Shown one piece after another: positions 16,522-25,621 of a stretch of 64,000 bases of DNA (positions within the stretch are counted from its first letter, which is position 1; every line of letters begins with the position of its first letter). The position numbers and the translations under genes were made by a program. The notes beneath the pieces are model-generated. The model saw only the letters and a program-made list of their open reading frames with translations. It did not search any database and had not been told where the DNA came from. The DNA comes from Diplocloster hominis (GTDB taxonomy: Bacteria; Bacillota; Clostridia; Lachnospirales; Lachnospiraceae), in assembly GCF_032380655.1 (NCBI RefSeq), contig NZ_JAWDIY010000017.1, positions 1-64,000 on the forward strand, written 5' to 3'.

Positions 16522-16932
16522 CTAATTTTTCGGTTTCTCGCACAGTTCCAGAGAAATGCCTCCCGCATCTTCCGGACTGATGAAAGCGATCATGGAACCG
16601 CCCGCTCCCGGACGGGGAACCTGATCCACCATCTTCACTCCCTTAGCCTTCAGATATTCTACCGCCTCATTGATATCATCCACCTCAAGAGCGAAATGAT
16701 CGATGCCAGGACCTTTGGCCTTAAAATACTGGGCAGTCGGGCTGTCCGGGCTGGTCGCCGCTAAAAGCTCCAACTCCACATCTCCGCAGGGAATGAATAC
16801 GGTTTTTGCCTCCCCTCCAGGCAAAATTTCCTCCCCATGGCACTCAAGGCCCAGCAGCTCGGTATATACCGGAAGAACTTCCTCCAGCGCTGTAGTAATG
16901 ATACCGATGTGGTCTAACTTTTTTACCTTCAT
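16522..16932 (-). CDS. mce: VOC family protein, methylmalonyl-CoA epimerase type
   Basis: A 136-aa glyoxalase-fold enzyme. The start KKLDHIGIITTALEEVLPVY and the later GPGIDHFALEVDDINEAV carry the metal-binding histidines, and a glutamate is seen in GGISLELCEK. This pattern matches methylmalonyl-CoA epimerases, which interconvert R and S methylmalonyl-CoA in propionate metabolism. No mutase or carboxylase gene is nearby, so the substrate is inferred from sequence type only; a lactoylglutathione lyase-like role is the alternative. Confidence 0.82.
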   Translation of the reverse strand: MKVKKLDHIGIITTALEEVLPVYTELLGLECHGEEILPGGEAKTVFIPCGDVELELLAATSPDSPTAQYFKAKGPGIDHFALEVDDINEAVEYLKAKGVKMVDQVPRPGAGGSMIAFISPEDAGGISLELCEKPKN

Positions 16933-17023
16933 GTAAAAACCTCCCTTTATTTAATTATTTATATCTATTGTAGTCTTTAAATTCGGACAAGTCAATAAAG
17001 ACCTAAAGCTCTCTGTTATTCAC

Positions 17024-18406
17024 TTAAACCTTCTTATAATCCGCCATTTGTTTTTTTAATTTGCTGAACATGCGAAGGAAGAGAATTCCTGTCGTCAACA
17101 CGGCGATTCCATCCGCGATCGGTTCGGCCAGGAATACGCCCATCGCCTTATCGCCGACGAAATTCGGTACAATGTAGATCAGGGGGATCAGCAGGATGAT
17201 TTTACGCAGGACTGCCAGGAACAAGGATGTCTTCGCGTTTCCCAGGGCGATGAACGACTGCTGGCAGGCGATCTGAATACCAAACAGCAGGGATACAGCC
17301 ATGTAGATCCGAAGCGCCCATTCCCCATAGGCCATAAGCTCCGCCTCGTTTGTAAACATCCCCACCAGAAGCTGCGGAGTGAGCATGGACAGCAGCCAAA
17401 GCGTACAGGAGTATCCCACGCACACGATTACCAACAGGCGGAACGTTTTTGCCACACGTTCAAAATTACCGGCGCCGTAATTGAAGCTGATGATCGGCTG
17501 CGCTCCCTGTGTCATTCCCTGCAGGGGAAGCATGGAAAACTGCATCACACTGCTCAGGATAGCCATAGCGCCCACAGCGATATCCCCGCCGTATTTTAAA
17601 AGTGAGGTATTAAAGCAGACGGACAGGACACTTTCCGTAAACTGCATTACAAACGGGGATAAGCCCAGGGCCAGGCACGGCAGGATAATTTTGGTTTCCA
17701 GCCGGAAATTCTTTTTTCTTATTCTCAGATAACTCTTTTTGGTACACAGGAAACGGACGACCCAGACTGCGGAAACCGCCTGGGAAATGATTGTCGCAAG
17801 GGCGGCACCCTTGACTCCCATGCCAAATCCGAATATAAAAATAGGATCGAGAATAATATTGCAGACCGCGCCGATCGCTATGGTAATCATACCGGTTTTC
17901 GCGTACCCCTGGGTATTGATGAACGCATTCAGCCCCAGTGCCAGCTGTACGAAGATCGTGCCCATAGTATAGATCTGCATGTAATCCCACGCGTATCCAA
18001 TCGTATTGTCACTGGCCCCGAAAACCATCAATACATCCTTGCCAAAAATCTGGAATACCACGGTCAGAAGAACCGCTACAAATACCAGGGAAACCGTACA
18101 GTTGCCGAGAATCTTTTCCGCGTCCTCCTTATTATCCCTCCCCAGCATGATGGCCGCGCGGGGAGCCCCTCCCATACTGACCAGGGCGGCAAAGGCGGAT
18201 ATCGCCATGATCACCGGCATCGTAACGCCGACTCCGGTCAGCGCCAGACTTCCCTGGCCCGGGATGTGGCCTATGTAGATTCGATCCACGATGTTGTAAA
18301 GTACATTGATAATCTGGGCAATGATCGTCGGCAGAGCCAGACGCAGCAGAAGCCTGCCTACACTGCCGCTGCCCAGGTCGACTTTGGTTTGTTGTTCCTG
18401 TTCCAT
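17024..18406 (-). CDS. MATE family efflux transporter
   Basis: About 460 aa, a cation-coupled multidrug exporter with two MatE repeats (12 membrane helices). The ATG at 18406 is preferred to upstream in-frame codons: GGAGG lies 5-9 nt before it, and the longer version would overlap most of the regulator's 3' end. It starts right after the marR-type gene, with which it forms an operon. The substrate is unknown. It is probably repressed by the MarR protein. Confidence 0.9.
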   Translation of the reverse strand: MEQEQQTKVDLGSGSVGRLLLRLALPTIIAQIINVLYNIVDRIYIGHIPGQGSLALTGVGVTMPVIMAISAFAALVSMGGAPRAAIMLGRDNKEDAEKILGNCTVSLVFVAVLLTVVFQIFGKDVLMVFGASDNTIGYAWDYMQIYTMGTIFVQLALGLNAFINTQGYAKTGMITIAIGAVCNIILDPIFIFGFGMGVKGAALATIISQAVSAVWVVRFLCTKKSYLRIRKKNFRLETKIILPCLALGLSPFVMQFTESVLSVCFNTSLLKYGGDIAVGAMAILSSVMQFSMLPLQGMTQGAQPIISFNYGAGNFERVAKTFRLLVIVCVGYSCTLWLLSMLTPQLLVGMFTNEAELMAYGEWALRIYMAVSLLFGIQIACQQSFIALGNAKTSLFLAVLRKIILLIPLIYIVPNFVGDKAMGVFLAEPIADGIAVLTTGILFLRMFSKLKKQMADYKKV

Positions 18407-18422
18407 AATAACCTCCATTGTT

Positions 18423-18875
18423 TTATTTATTCTGTATGCCTTCCTGATAGGCTGCATCCAAATTCGCTGATATTTTTTGCAGATATTTTCCAAACCTTTC
18501 TCTGTCTTCCTCAGAAAAACCCGCAAACATAACATGAAAGAAGCGCTGCTGCATGGCCAGCCCTTCTTGAATCACTTCATCCGCCCGGCTTAACAGCTCT
18601 AAATACACCGTGCGCCCATGCCCGCTCGGAATGCGTGCCAGGTATTTTTTCTTTGCCAGACTGGCAATGGAAATAGAGACATGAGACTTTGTCAGCATTC
18701 TCACCTTTACGATATCACTGGCATTGTTCCGGTCCGGATTGTTGTAAAGAAACATAAGGATATCCAGCTCCATCTTTGTCAGTGTGTATTTTTCACAGAT
18801 TGATTCCTGAAACTTTTCGTAGACTTTTATACCATATTGGTTTGATAACAGGATATCTGACGGACTAGGGACCAA
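18423..18875 (-). CDS. MarR family transcriptional regulator
   Basis: A 150-aa winged-helix regulator. The recognition region reads LTKMELDILMFLYNNPDRN, VRMLTKSHVSISIASLAKK and LARIPSGHGRTVYLELL (the wing). It is followed by the MATE gene 16 nt after its stop codon. A perfect 14-bp palindrome between its promoter and start is a likely binding site, so it probably represses itself and the pump until a ligand binds. Confidence 0.92.
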   Translation of the reverse strand: MVPSPSDILLSNQYGIKVYEKFQESICEKYTLTKMELDILMFLYNNPDRNNASDIVKVRMLTKSHVSISIASLAKKKYLARIPSGHGRTVYLELLSRADEVIQEGLAMQQRFFHVMFAGFSEEDRERFGKYLQKISANLDAAYQEGIQNK

Positions 18876-18916
18876 GATAGACTACCACCTCTCTTTGCGT
18901 ACTGTATGCCTCATAT

Positions 18917-18966
18917 GTTCTAAATAGAACTTATATTAATATACGTTGTTTTCTTGTATTTGTCAA
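18917..18966 (-). promoter_or_regulatory. marR-MATE promoter and operator
   Basis: TTGACA (18966-18961), a 17-bp spacer and TATATT (18943-18938) are followed directly by GTTCTAAATAGAAC (18930-18917), a perfect palindrome overlapping the expected transcription start. The position suits autorepression. Confidence 0.75.
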
Positions 18967-19080
18967 TCGTTCACAGGAATCTTATGTTCTTATGTTCACG
19001 GTAACCTTAAGTCCATAGTAAATTTATGTTCACAATAATCTTATTTTTGTACCACTCTTCCTTATTGCCGCGGAAGCGGT

Positions 19081-19157
19081 ATCTTCCTTTCCGCCGTAGT
19101 GCGATCCCCGCGGAGCGTTTTTGATTTCATAGGAGCACATACCTGTGAAATCAAAAA
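19081..19157. repeat. Repeat family E copy 1
   Basis: It contains TCTTCCTTT and CGATCCCCGCGGAGCGTTTT followed by a hairpin (TTTTTGATTTCA pairing with TGAAATCAAAAA, 19118-19157). The first two words recur at 49806-49879, where the hairpin has other arms (TTTTATAT/ATATAAAA). The rest of the gap 18967-19080 shows nothing clear. Confidence 0.5.
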
Positions 19158-19206
19158 ATCCCTGATACGTCAGGAACATCCATTGCGGAGCCTGCATATC
19201 AGGGAT
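19158..19206 (-). terminator. Terminator of the CBM9-like gene
   Basis: ATCCCTGATA pairs with TATCAGGGAT eight nucleotides after the stop codon, followed on the minus strand by six T residues. Confidence 0.75.
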
Positions 19207-19213
19207 AATTCAC

Positions 19214-19834
19214 TTAGATCGTTTCCACCACTTCCGCGTTTCCAAAGAACTGCGGCAGATGAAAATCCGGGGTGGGATGATCGATGGGAAAACAGCTGGC
19301 AAAGTGCATATGATCCGTGTTTTCTCTGATTTTATAAAAATTACAGCGAAACCGGCTGCCTGCCGTAAGCCCCGCCATGCCCTGTACCGACCGCGTCAGG
19401 GAAAACGGAATCAATAAATCTATCTGCCAGGAATCCTCACGTATATCCACCTGGCAATCACACAATGCCAGAAGTTCTCCGCTTAAAAATTCCCGGTGCG
19501 CCCGGTCCGGTCCGTACTGGGCCAGTACCGCTCCGGCAGAATTAATTTCGAAATTAAAGTAATCCGGTTTGCAGGTATCCAGGCAAAAGAAAAATTCCAT
19601 TGCACTGTCCTGATAAACCGGCCCGTTATTGGTATGGCATAGAGCCTGCGGGGGCCTTTCTTCACAGGTCATCCGGATCACCAGTCCCTTATCCCTGAGG
19701 ACTCCCAGGCGCCCGTAAGCGCGGGGCCGGTAGTCTCCTCCCCAGTTATAATGCCGGATATGAAATTCCCGCGCTTTTCCGATGTCTGATAAGCTGTCTA
19801 AAATTAAGACCGGGTAAAATATGGTGTCACACAT
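19214..19834 (-). CDS. Carbohydrate-binding family 9-like protein
   Basis: 206 aa. It resembles CBM9-like domains: FEINSAGAVLAQYGPDR, SWQIDLLIPF, and the closing CFPIDHPTPDFHLPQFFG, which is the most typical part. No signal peptide is visible, so unlike xylanase-linked CBM9 it appears to be cytosolic. It lies 27 nt downstream of the aldose epimerase gene in the same direction, suggesting a shared sugar-related task. Function unproven. Confidence 0.75.
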   Translation of the reverse strand: MCDTIFYPVLILDSLSDIGKAREFHIRHYNWGGDYRPRAYGRLGVLRDKGLVIRMTCEERPPQALCHTNNGPVYQDSAMEFFFCLDTCKPDYFNFEINSAGAVLAQYGPDRAHREFLSGELLALCDCQVDIREDSWQIDLLIPFSLTRSVQGMAGLTAGSRFRCNFYKIRENTDHMHFASCFPIDHPTPDFHLPQFFGNAEVVETI

Positions 19835-19861
19835 TGGTCCATCCTTCTGTTTCCGAACCTT

Positions 19862-20887
19862 CTATTGCTGCTGAAGCTTCTCAAATTCGTCCATGCCTTC
19901 CAGAATCTCAACCTCGATCCGGTAACGGACCGACTCCTGGGGTTCCAGATATTTCATAGATCCGTTTGCTATGGCGTCTTCTATCCCGTCAATCGTCGCA
20001 TTGCAGGGTTCCAGACCCATCACATAGTCACCGGCCCCCATCATCTTCCACTGGACAAAATGATCCAGCGCTGAGTGTTTGTATGCAATGGAAACGCCGA
20101 TTCCCAGTTCCGGATTGAAAATCGCCGCTTTCGGCATCGGGGATGTCATTTCGTGATAGTAACACATCTCTTCATAGTTCGGGTCCGGCTCCTGCACCAC
20201 GTTCCAGCGGTCCAGCCCTTCAGCGGAATGCGGGGTTCTGGGTATGACTTTGTTTGAGGGTATGTAGACCAGGGACTCCGGCGCCAGCAGGGGATAACCG
20301 ATATTCATATGATAGAGAATCATATGGCGCGCTCTTTTATAGCCTTCGTTCGTGACAGTATCGTTAATCGTAAATTTCTTTTCTTTGTAACAGCACTTGA
20401 TCTGCCGGGTCAGGGACAGCTTATCTCCAAAGAGGACCGCTTCCTGAAGTTTTCCTCCGGCGACCAGACATGCGTTGCCGTCCTCCTCCTGGATTTCGTA
20501 ATGGAAAGTATCCGCAGGCGTATTGGCCACATTTCCATGCAGTCCATATGCTTTTCCCTCGTATTCACAGGGCCCCCCGATATAAGACAGACCGCCGGTT
20601 GTCAGAAATCCGGCTGTAAAACTCTTTAAAAATCCCAGTTCTTTGTCATCAAAATACTCGGGCGCCACTACTCCGCAGGGAGATACGAAACTGATATTGC
20701 ATCCTTTATAGCTCAGGTATGGAATATCCATGCCCCGGCTTGTATTAATGGAAAAATTCATTCCGGAACCATTCTGAACATCCAGCAGTTTAGCCCCTTC
20801 GGCACGGCCATCTAACATCTCTACCCGGTTGACTTTGAATAGCTGGTCAATGTGGCCGGCATATCTTTTATCTTCTTTAAATCCCAT
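19862..20887 (-). CDS. Aldose 1-epimerase family protein (DUF4432)
   Basis: A 341-aa protein of the galactose-mutarotase fold. Visible features are NTSRGMDIPYLSYKG, GGLSYIGGPCEYEGKAYGLHG (with a conserved histidine), ILYHMNIGYPLL and GLEPCNATIDG. DUF4432 proteins are thought to epimerise or bind sugars; the substrate is unknown. It lies in a run with the DUF6440 gene upstream and the CBM9-like gene downstream. Confidence 0.85.
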   Translation of the reverse strand: MGFKEDKRYAGHIDQLFKVNRVEMLDGRAEGAKLLDVQNGSGMNFSINTSRGMDIPYLSYKGCNISFVSPCGVVAPEYFDDKELGFLKSFTAGFLTTGGLSYIGGPCEYEGKAYGLHGNVANTPADTFHYEIQEEDGNACLVAGGKLQEAVLFGDKLSLTRQIKCCYKEKKFTINDTVTNEGYKRARHMILYHMNIGYPLLAPESLVYIPSNKVIPRTPHSAEGLDRWNVVQEPDPNYEEMCYYHEMTSPMPKAAIFNPELGIGVSIAYKHSALDHFVQWKMMGAGDYVMGLEPCNATIDGIEDAIANGSMKYLEPQESVRYRIEVEILEGMDEFEKLQQQ

Positions 20888-20923
20888 GGCATATCCTTCT
20901 CTCTTTTGTTATTTGATTTTATT

Positions 20924-21103
20924 TTAGTATTCCAGTGGAGATATCACAGGTTTTCCCTCTCTGTCCAACAGCGGTGTCAGTCCGCCCGAATATCCGTCTA
21001 CATGGTACAGATAATTCACGCCGGTTTTCTTATCCACCCATATCTCCGTAACAGTGGCGATACCCTGTTTGTAAACTCTCTCAAATCTGTCTGATGATCC
21101 CAT
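20924..21103 (-). CDS. DUF6440 family small protein
   Basis: 59 aa. The frame reads MGSSDRFERVYKQG at the start and YSGGLTPLLDREGKPVISPL at the end, which I recognise as the small family of unknown function found in many Firmicutes (RFE...VDKETGV.YLF...GGLTPLLD.DGKPVI). GGAGG precedes the ATG by 6 nt and a consensus promoter lies about 80 nt upstream. It is the first gene of the group with the aldose epimerase and CBM9-like genes. Confidence 0.8.
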   Translation of the reverse strand: MGSSDRFERVYKQGIATVTEIWVDKKTGVNYLYHVDGYSGGLTPLLDREGKPVISPLEY

Positions 21104-21184
21104 CGTATCCCTCCATTTTTATCTGATTTTTCAATCTGCCCTGGAATGAAGTGCTCCCCTGCAGATCGTGTTCGAATATCTATC

Positions 21185-21213
21185 AGTTTAAGTTGTAATC
21201 CAGCGCTTGTCAA
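21185..21213 (-). promoter_or_regulatory. Promoter of the DUF6440 gene group
   Basis: TTGACA (21213-21208) and TAAACT (21190-21185) with a 17-bp spacer. It begins directly behind the terminator of the amidohydrolase operon. Confidence 0.7.
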
Positions 21214-21214
21214 T

Positions 21215-21287
21215 CAAAAATGGGTTTTGCAGGCCGATTCCCGCATACTTTGCTGTATGCGGCAAAACCATGACCTGCAAAACCCAT
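21215..21287 (-). terminator. Terminator of the deaminase operon
   Basis: ATGGGTTTTGCAGG (21220-21233) pairs with CCTGCAAAACCCAT (21274-21287). An inner stem CCGCATAC/GTATGCGG adds stability, and five T residues follow on the minus strand. Confidence 0.85.
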
Positions 21288-21360
21288 GGGAACACCCAAA
21301 GCCTTATGTTACTGCCTGCAAGAGCTCTGGGAATCAGCCCTTCACTGAATCCGGCCCTGC

Positions 21361-22737
21361 TCAGAATCCATTCTCTATTTTCGTCACCGGGAACCGGTCG
21401 GGCAGATGAATTCCAGCCCTGTCATATATGGCGGCTCCTCTGGCACTGGCCTCTTTCAGGATCGCTTCTTCATCCAGAGACAGGATCTTGCGGTCACGCA
21501 TCAGCCATTTCCCATCACACATAGTACTTTCGATATTCGTAGAATGCATGGCGGTAACCAGAGCGGCTATCTTGTCATTCACCGGCATCATGGAAGGTCC
21601 GTGAGGGTTGATTACGATTAAGTCCGCTTTCTTCCCCGGTGTCAGGCTTCCGTAGAGCTGGTCATCCAGCAGAGCCCTGGCACCGTTGACCGTCGCCATC
21701 CGCAGTACGTCCTCGGAGGGGACTACCGTGGAATCCAGCCTCCAGCCTTTGTGAATCAGGGAAGTCAGCCACATCTCATCGACCATATCCATCCGGTTGC
21801 TGGAGGACGCGCCGTCCGTACCGATGGAGACACAGACGCCTTCCCGCAGCATTCTGGGTATCTTGGCAAAGCCCAATACCCGCATGGCGGAAGCCGGGTT
21901 ATGGGACACTTTGACGTCATGCTCCCGGAACAAACGGATCTCCTCATTGGTCAGCCATACCGTATGAACAGCCAGCAGATTTTTATCCAGAACCCCCAGC
22001 CGGTTCAAGTGGGTGACGGTAGGCTCCCCGTAAACCTCCTGGGTATATTCCACTTCACTTTTGGCCTCCGCTACATGCATGTGTACCCCGACACCATACC
22101 GGTCGGCCAGCTCCTTGGTACGAACGATCAGATCATCCGTGTTGTTGAAAATCGTACGCAGGCCGAACCAGATCTGGACCCGTCCGTCCGCGCTGTTGTG
22201 ATAACGCTTCAGATCTTCCTCCTGCTGTTCCAGTTCCTGATCCGTGGTCCGCTGCCAGATCTTTGGCAGGCCCTCCCCGCAGTCCATGACGGATTTGGCC
22301 AGTTTTGCGCGAAGCCCCGCCTCGGCAACTCCTTTGACCATGCCGCTTACGAACTGTCCTCCTGGTTCTGCGAAGGATGTAACACCGGAGCGGATCAGCT
22401 CCAGGCAGCACATCAGGGTAGAATAATAGGAATCCTCTTCTGTCATATTGCTCTCATAAGGCCACATACGCTTGTGCAGCCATGTGATGAAATCCACATC
22501 GTCTCCGACCCCGCGGCTGATCTGCTGGGAAGTATGGACATGGGTATTGACAAAACCGGGCAGCACATAGCGGCCGTTCAGCTCGATGACTTCCGCATCC
22601 GGTGCCACAAGCTTTGGATCGACCTTCCCCGCCGCCAGGATTTTATCATCCTGCACCAGGACGCTTCCACCGTCATAGACCTGTTCCGTCTCGTTCATCG
22701 TGACGATATATCCATTTTTTAATAAAGTCTGTCCCAT
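21361..22737 (-). CDS. Amidohydrolase, 5-methylthioadenosine/S-adenosylhomocysteine deaminase-like
   Basis: About 458 aa of the amidohydrolase superfamily. Metal ligands are seen in GFVNTHVHTSQ and VGVHMHVAEAKSE, VKVSHNPASAMRVLG and SIGTDGASSSNRMDM, the pattern of MTA/SAH deaminases and related guanine or chlorohydrolase enzymes. It acts in the cytosol on an amino-purine or similar. The ATG at 22737 is chosen because AGGAG lies 8 nt before it. It is 30 nt downstream of adenine deaminase and probably cotranscribed, which supports a purine-salvage role. Confidence 0.85.
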   Translation of the reverse strand: MGQTLLKNGYIVTMNETEQVYDGGSVLVQDDKILAAGKVDPKLVAPDAEVIELNGRYVLPGFVNTHVHTSQQISRGVGDDVDFITWLHKRMWPYESNMTEEDSYYSTLMCCLELIRSGVTSFAEPGGQFVSGMVKGVAEAGLRAKLAKSVMDCGEGLPKIWQRTTDQELEQQEEDLKRYHNSADGRVQIWFGLRTIFNNTDDLIVRTKELADRYGVGVHMHVAEAKSEVEYTQEVYGEPTVTHLNRLGVLDKNLLAVHTVWLTNEEIRLFREHDVKVSHNPASAMRVLGFAKIPRMLREGVCVSIGTDGASSSNRMDMVDEMWLTSLIHKGWRLDSTVVPSEDVLRMATVNGARALLDDQLYGSLTPGKKADLIVINPHGPSMMPVNDKIAALVTAMHSTNIESTMCDGKWLMRDRKILSLDEEAILKEASARGAAIYDRAGIHLPDRFPVTKIENGF

Positions 22738-22766
22738 GAATTCGGCTCCTTTCACATCCCGGCTTA

Positions 22767-24530
22767 TTAAAGCACTTCCAACACCGGATCAATGATCTTC
22801 TGGGTCAGGACATCGATAAATCCATGATCCGTAATCGCATACATCGGCAGCGCCGCCAGACAGATAAAGGACAGGAACATAAACGGAATCGGGATGTTGG
22901 AACCCATCTCATGAATCTTCGCGATCAGCGTCTTTTTCTCTTCCGCCAGCTCTTCCGCCGACAGATCCGAAAGCAGGCCGCAAACCGGATAAGCCACTTC
23001 CGCAACCACCTGTCCGCCATCGACTGCCACCTGTCCGCCGGTCAGCTCAACGACCCGGTTTACAGCAACAGCCATGTCTTCAAGATTCGTTCCCAGCACG
23101 ATGATATTGTGGTTATCATGCCCTACAGAGGATGCGATCGCTCCTCTCTTCAGGTTAAAGCCTCCCATGAAGGCCTTTCCGATATTACCGTTTATCCCGT
23201 ACCGTTCCACCTGGGCGATATAGAGCACGTCCTGATCGATATCGCACTGAATCACACCATCCACAACCGGCAATTCCACTTCCCGCCCCTGGGTGATGGG
23301 AATCCAGGGCAGCGTGTCCATTACCTGAACCTTAACCCGCTTCGCACCTTCGGGCGCATAATACTTGAAGCTGTCCGCGGTGATGGGATTCTTAAGCTTC
23401 ATGGTGTTCAGCAGACAAGGCTTATGATCCGCCGCCGGATAAGAAACCAAAAGCTTCTCCTCCTCCGTCACCAGCTTCCCGCCTGCGATCACGGTCTTGA
23501 CCTTAAAATCTTCCGGCCCTGTCGTGATATTGATATCCGCTCTCTTACCGGGAGCCAGGCCGCCGATCTCCTGATCCAGTTCAAAAGCCCTGGCCGCATT
23601 CAAGGATACCATCTGGATCGCCTTGATAAAGTCCAGGCCTGCCTTTAACGCCACACGTACCGCATCGTCCAGGTGTCCCCTGTCCACAGCGTCTATAGTA
23701 TGTAAATCGTCAGTCACGATACTGACTCTGGAAGTATCCAGCTTCTGTTCAATAATCGGTTTGATACAGTCCGCCAGTCCTCTGGCTGCGGAGCCCTCCC
23801 GGATCATCAGATTACAGCCCCCGCGCAGACGCTCCAGCGCGTCCTTGGCGGATAATGACTCGTGATCCGTACTGACCCCGGCCGCCAGACATTCATTCAT
23901 GGCAGGTCCGCTCATATCGGGCAGATGGCCCTGCAGGGTCTTACCTGGCATGGCCGCCGCCACGTCCATGGACTGCAGCAGGTCAGGGAAACCGGCCAGC
24001 ACATAGGGTCCGACGATCTCAGAGAGTCCCACGGCATCCGGACGCTGCAGAGCCTTTTCTATAATCTGCGTATTAAATTTCCCGCCGCTGGTCTCCAGGA
24101 ATGGAGAAAACGGCACATGGGAGGGTACAACAAAATATAGCTTAAGATCAGTCATTGCCGCTTCATCCAGAACCGCCTCGATAGCTTCCAGTCCGCCTAC
24201 CACACCCACTTCATGCAGGTCGGTCATGATCACGGTAGTCCCGTGCTTCAGCATGATCTCCGCGAAGGGACGGATCGAAAGGCTGGAGCTCTCCGGATGG
24301 ATATGCCCATCGATAAACCCAGGCGTAATGTAGTTCCCTCCGGCGTCGATGATCCGGGTATCCGGGCCGACCGTGTATGCCACATCGCCGACCGCCGCGA
24401 TCTGCCCGCCGGATACCGCCACACCGCCGTCATAAATCTCACCGGAATAGACATTCACGATCTTACCATTCCGGACTACAAGATCCGCCGGTTTCCGTCC
24501 GCCTGCCACTGCTAGTAAATCTTTGTTCAT
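22767..24530 (-). CDS. ade: Adenine deaminase
   Basis: 587 aa, converting adenine to hypoxanthine and ammonia with a binuclear metal centre. The N-terminal amidohydrolase domain has PGFIDGHIHPESSSL and the later TDHESLSA and TDDLHTID. The C-terminal Ade-specific domain includes SVGHDNHNIIVLGTN and MFLSFICLAALP. The start at 24530 (NKDLLAVAGG) matches the family; the upstream in-frame stretch is leader sequence behind a consensus promoter. First gene of an operon with the MTA/SAH deaminase-like gene. Confidence 0.93.
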   Translation of the reverse strand: MNKDLLAVAGGRKPADLVVRNGKIVNVYSGEIYDGGVAVSGGQIAAVGDVAYTVGPDTRIIDAGGNYITPGFIDGHIHPESSSLSIRPFAEIMLKHGTTVIMTDLHEVGVVGGLEAIEAVLDEAAMTDLKLYFVVPSHVPFSPFLETSGGKFNTQIIEKALQRPDAVGLSEIVGPYVLAGFPDLLQSMDVAAAMPGKTLQGHLPDMSGPAMNECLAAGVSTDHESLSAKDALERLRGGCNLMIREGSAARGLADCIKPIIEQKLDTSRVSIVTDDLHTIDAVDRGHLDDAVRVALKAGLDFIKAIQMVSLNAARAFELDQEIGGLAPGKRADINITTGPEDFKVKTVIAGGKLVTEEEKLLVSYPAADHKPCLLNTMKLKNPITADSFKYYAPEGAKRVKVQVMDTLPWIPITQGREVELPVVDGVIQCDIDQDVLYIAQVERYGINGNIGKAFMGGFNLKRGAIASSVGHDNHNIIVLGTNLEDMAVAVNRVVELTGGQVAVDGGQVVAEVAYPVCGLLSDLSAEELAEEKKTLIAKIHEMGSNIPIPFMFLSFICLAALPMYAITDHGFIDVLTQKIIDPVLEVL

Positions 24531-24681
24531 GATTTCCCAACTCCTTTTTTGTTTGTTGTTTGAATCTGCTGCATCAGCTTCATTCTGTGGAGCTACAGCT
24601 GGTTCCAAAACTGTACTGAAAAACAGACAGCATGGAAACCGGCTGCTTATTACCATGACATCAAAAATTTCTGACAATCCC

Positions 24682-24710
24682 ATTATAGACGAATCCGCAC
24701 CCAATCTCAA
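24682..24710 (-). promoter_or_regulatory. Promoter of the adenine deaminase operon
   Basis: TTGAGA (24710-24705), a 17-bp spacer and TATAAT (24687-24682). The leader of about 145 nt that follows does not look like a purine riboswitch. Confidence 0.72.
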
Positions 24711-24760
24711 TCCTTTTTAAAGCCCATTTTGTACCCTTACTGCCCCCGGATGTTTACTCT

Positions 24761-25351
24761 CTAGTCCGGCATGACCCACACTACTACCGTGTCGGCATAG
24801 AAGGTACCCTGATCTGAGGTTCCCCACAGATCTATCTTACTTCCTTTTTTTACATCCTCTTTGGTTCCCGGAGCCATGGTGGATGTCATACGGTCGCTGT
24901 TGATCTTCCGAACCTGATATTGGGTCTGGTCTGTGACCATAACTGTAATCGTGTTGTCACTGTTTTCAGGCTCTGAGACTGCGATGCTGCTTTCCCCGTC
25001 ATCCGATACGTCGACGAATATTTCTGAAATTTCGAACCGGTCATCCTGTATATTCAGGACATCGCCTTCCAGGTCCGGATGATCGTATTCTGAAGGCTCA
25101 TCCTGCTTATCACCGCTTTCTCCTTTCGCTTCTGTACCGGTATCGGCGGGCTCCTGCGAGGGCGGTAAGGCGTCCTGGCTGCCCTTGTCCGGGGCAGCGG
25201 CAGCAGGACTATCCTGCGCGTCAGCTGCCGGAGCAGACGGAGTATCCGGACTCTCCTCTTCTTTCTGTCCGGTGCAGCCTGCCGCGAATAATGCGGCGCT
25301 TAGAACCACTGCCATCAAAAACATGCTTTTCTTTGTAAATTCTTTTTTCAT
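24761..25351 (-). CDS. Putative lipoprotein
   Basis: About 196 aa. The N-terminus MKKEFTKKSMFLMAVVLSA is a lipoprotein signal ending in the lipobox AAGC, so Cys should be lipidated and the protein held on the outer face of the membrane. A linker of about 75 residues rich in Ala, Pro, Glu and Asp follows, then a small C-terminal domain (YQVRKINSDRMTSTMAPGTK) that I do not recognise and that looks beta-rich. The start is taken at the ATG with AGGAG. It faces away from the DUF2089 gene. Confidence 0.75.
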   Translation of the reverse strand: MKKEFTKKSMFLMAVVLSAALFAAGCTGQKEEESPDTPSAPAADAQDSPAAAAPDKGSQDALPPSQEPADTGTEAKGESGDKQDEPSEYDHPDLEGDVLNIQDDRFEISEIFVDVSDDGESSIAVSEPENSDNTITVMVTDQTQYQVRKINSDRMTSTMAPGTKEDVKKGSKIDLWGTSDQGTFYADTVVVWVMPD

Positions 25352-25621
25352 TATTATCTGTTCTCCTTTCCTATTCTTACCGGGCCAGTATAGCAGTTGA
25401 ATTCTATAAAAATCTTTTAATTCCGGATTTTTTACTGTTAACATATCCTTTCATACGAAGGACTGATTGCAATAAGTTTAAATTTTTAATTTATTTTATT
25501 TAATTTGGTCTGTCATTTGTTAATATATTCAATATTAATATTAATTTATTTAATTTATATATTGACATTTTCAAATTCAAGGAATATAGTGATAGCAGAA
25601 CGAAGGAAGGTGAACAAACAA

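Noticed and set aside
18917..18930. GTTCTAAATAGAAC as a LexA box
   Set aside because: The half-sites are in the opposite order (GTTC...GAAC instead of GAAC...GTTC), and position fits a MarR operator.
24531..24681. Purine riboswitch in the adenine deaminase leader
   Set aside because: The conserved TATA...CTAC and CCxxNNA core of purine aptamers is absent.
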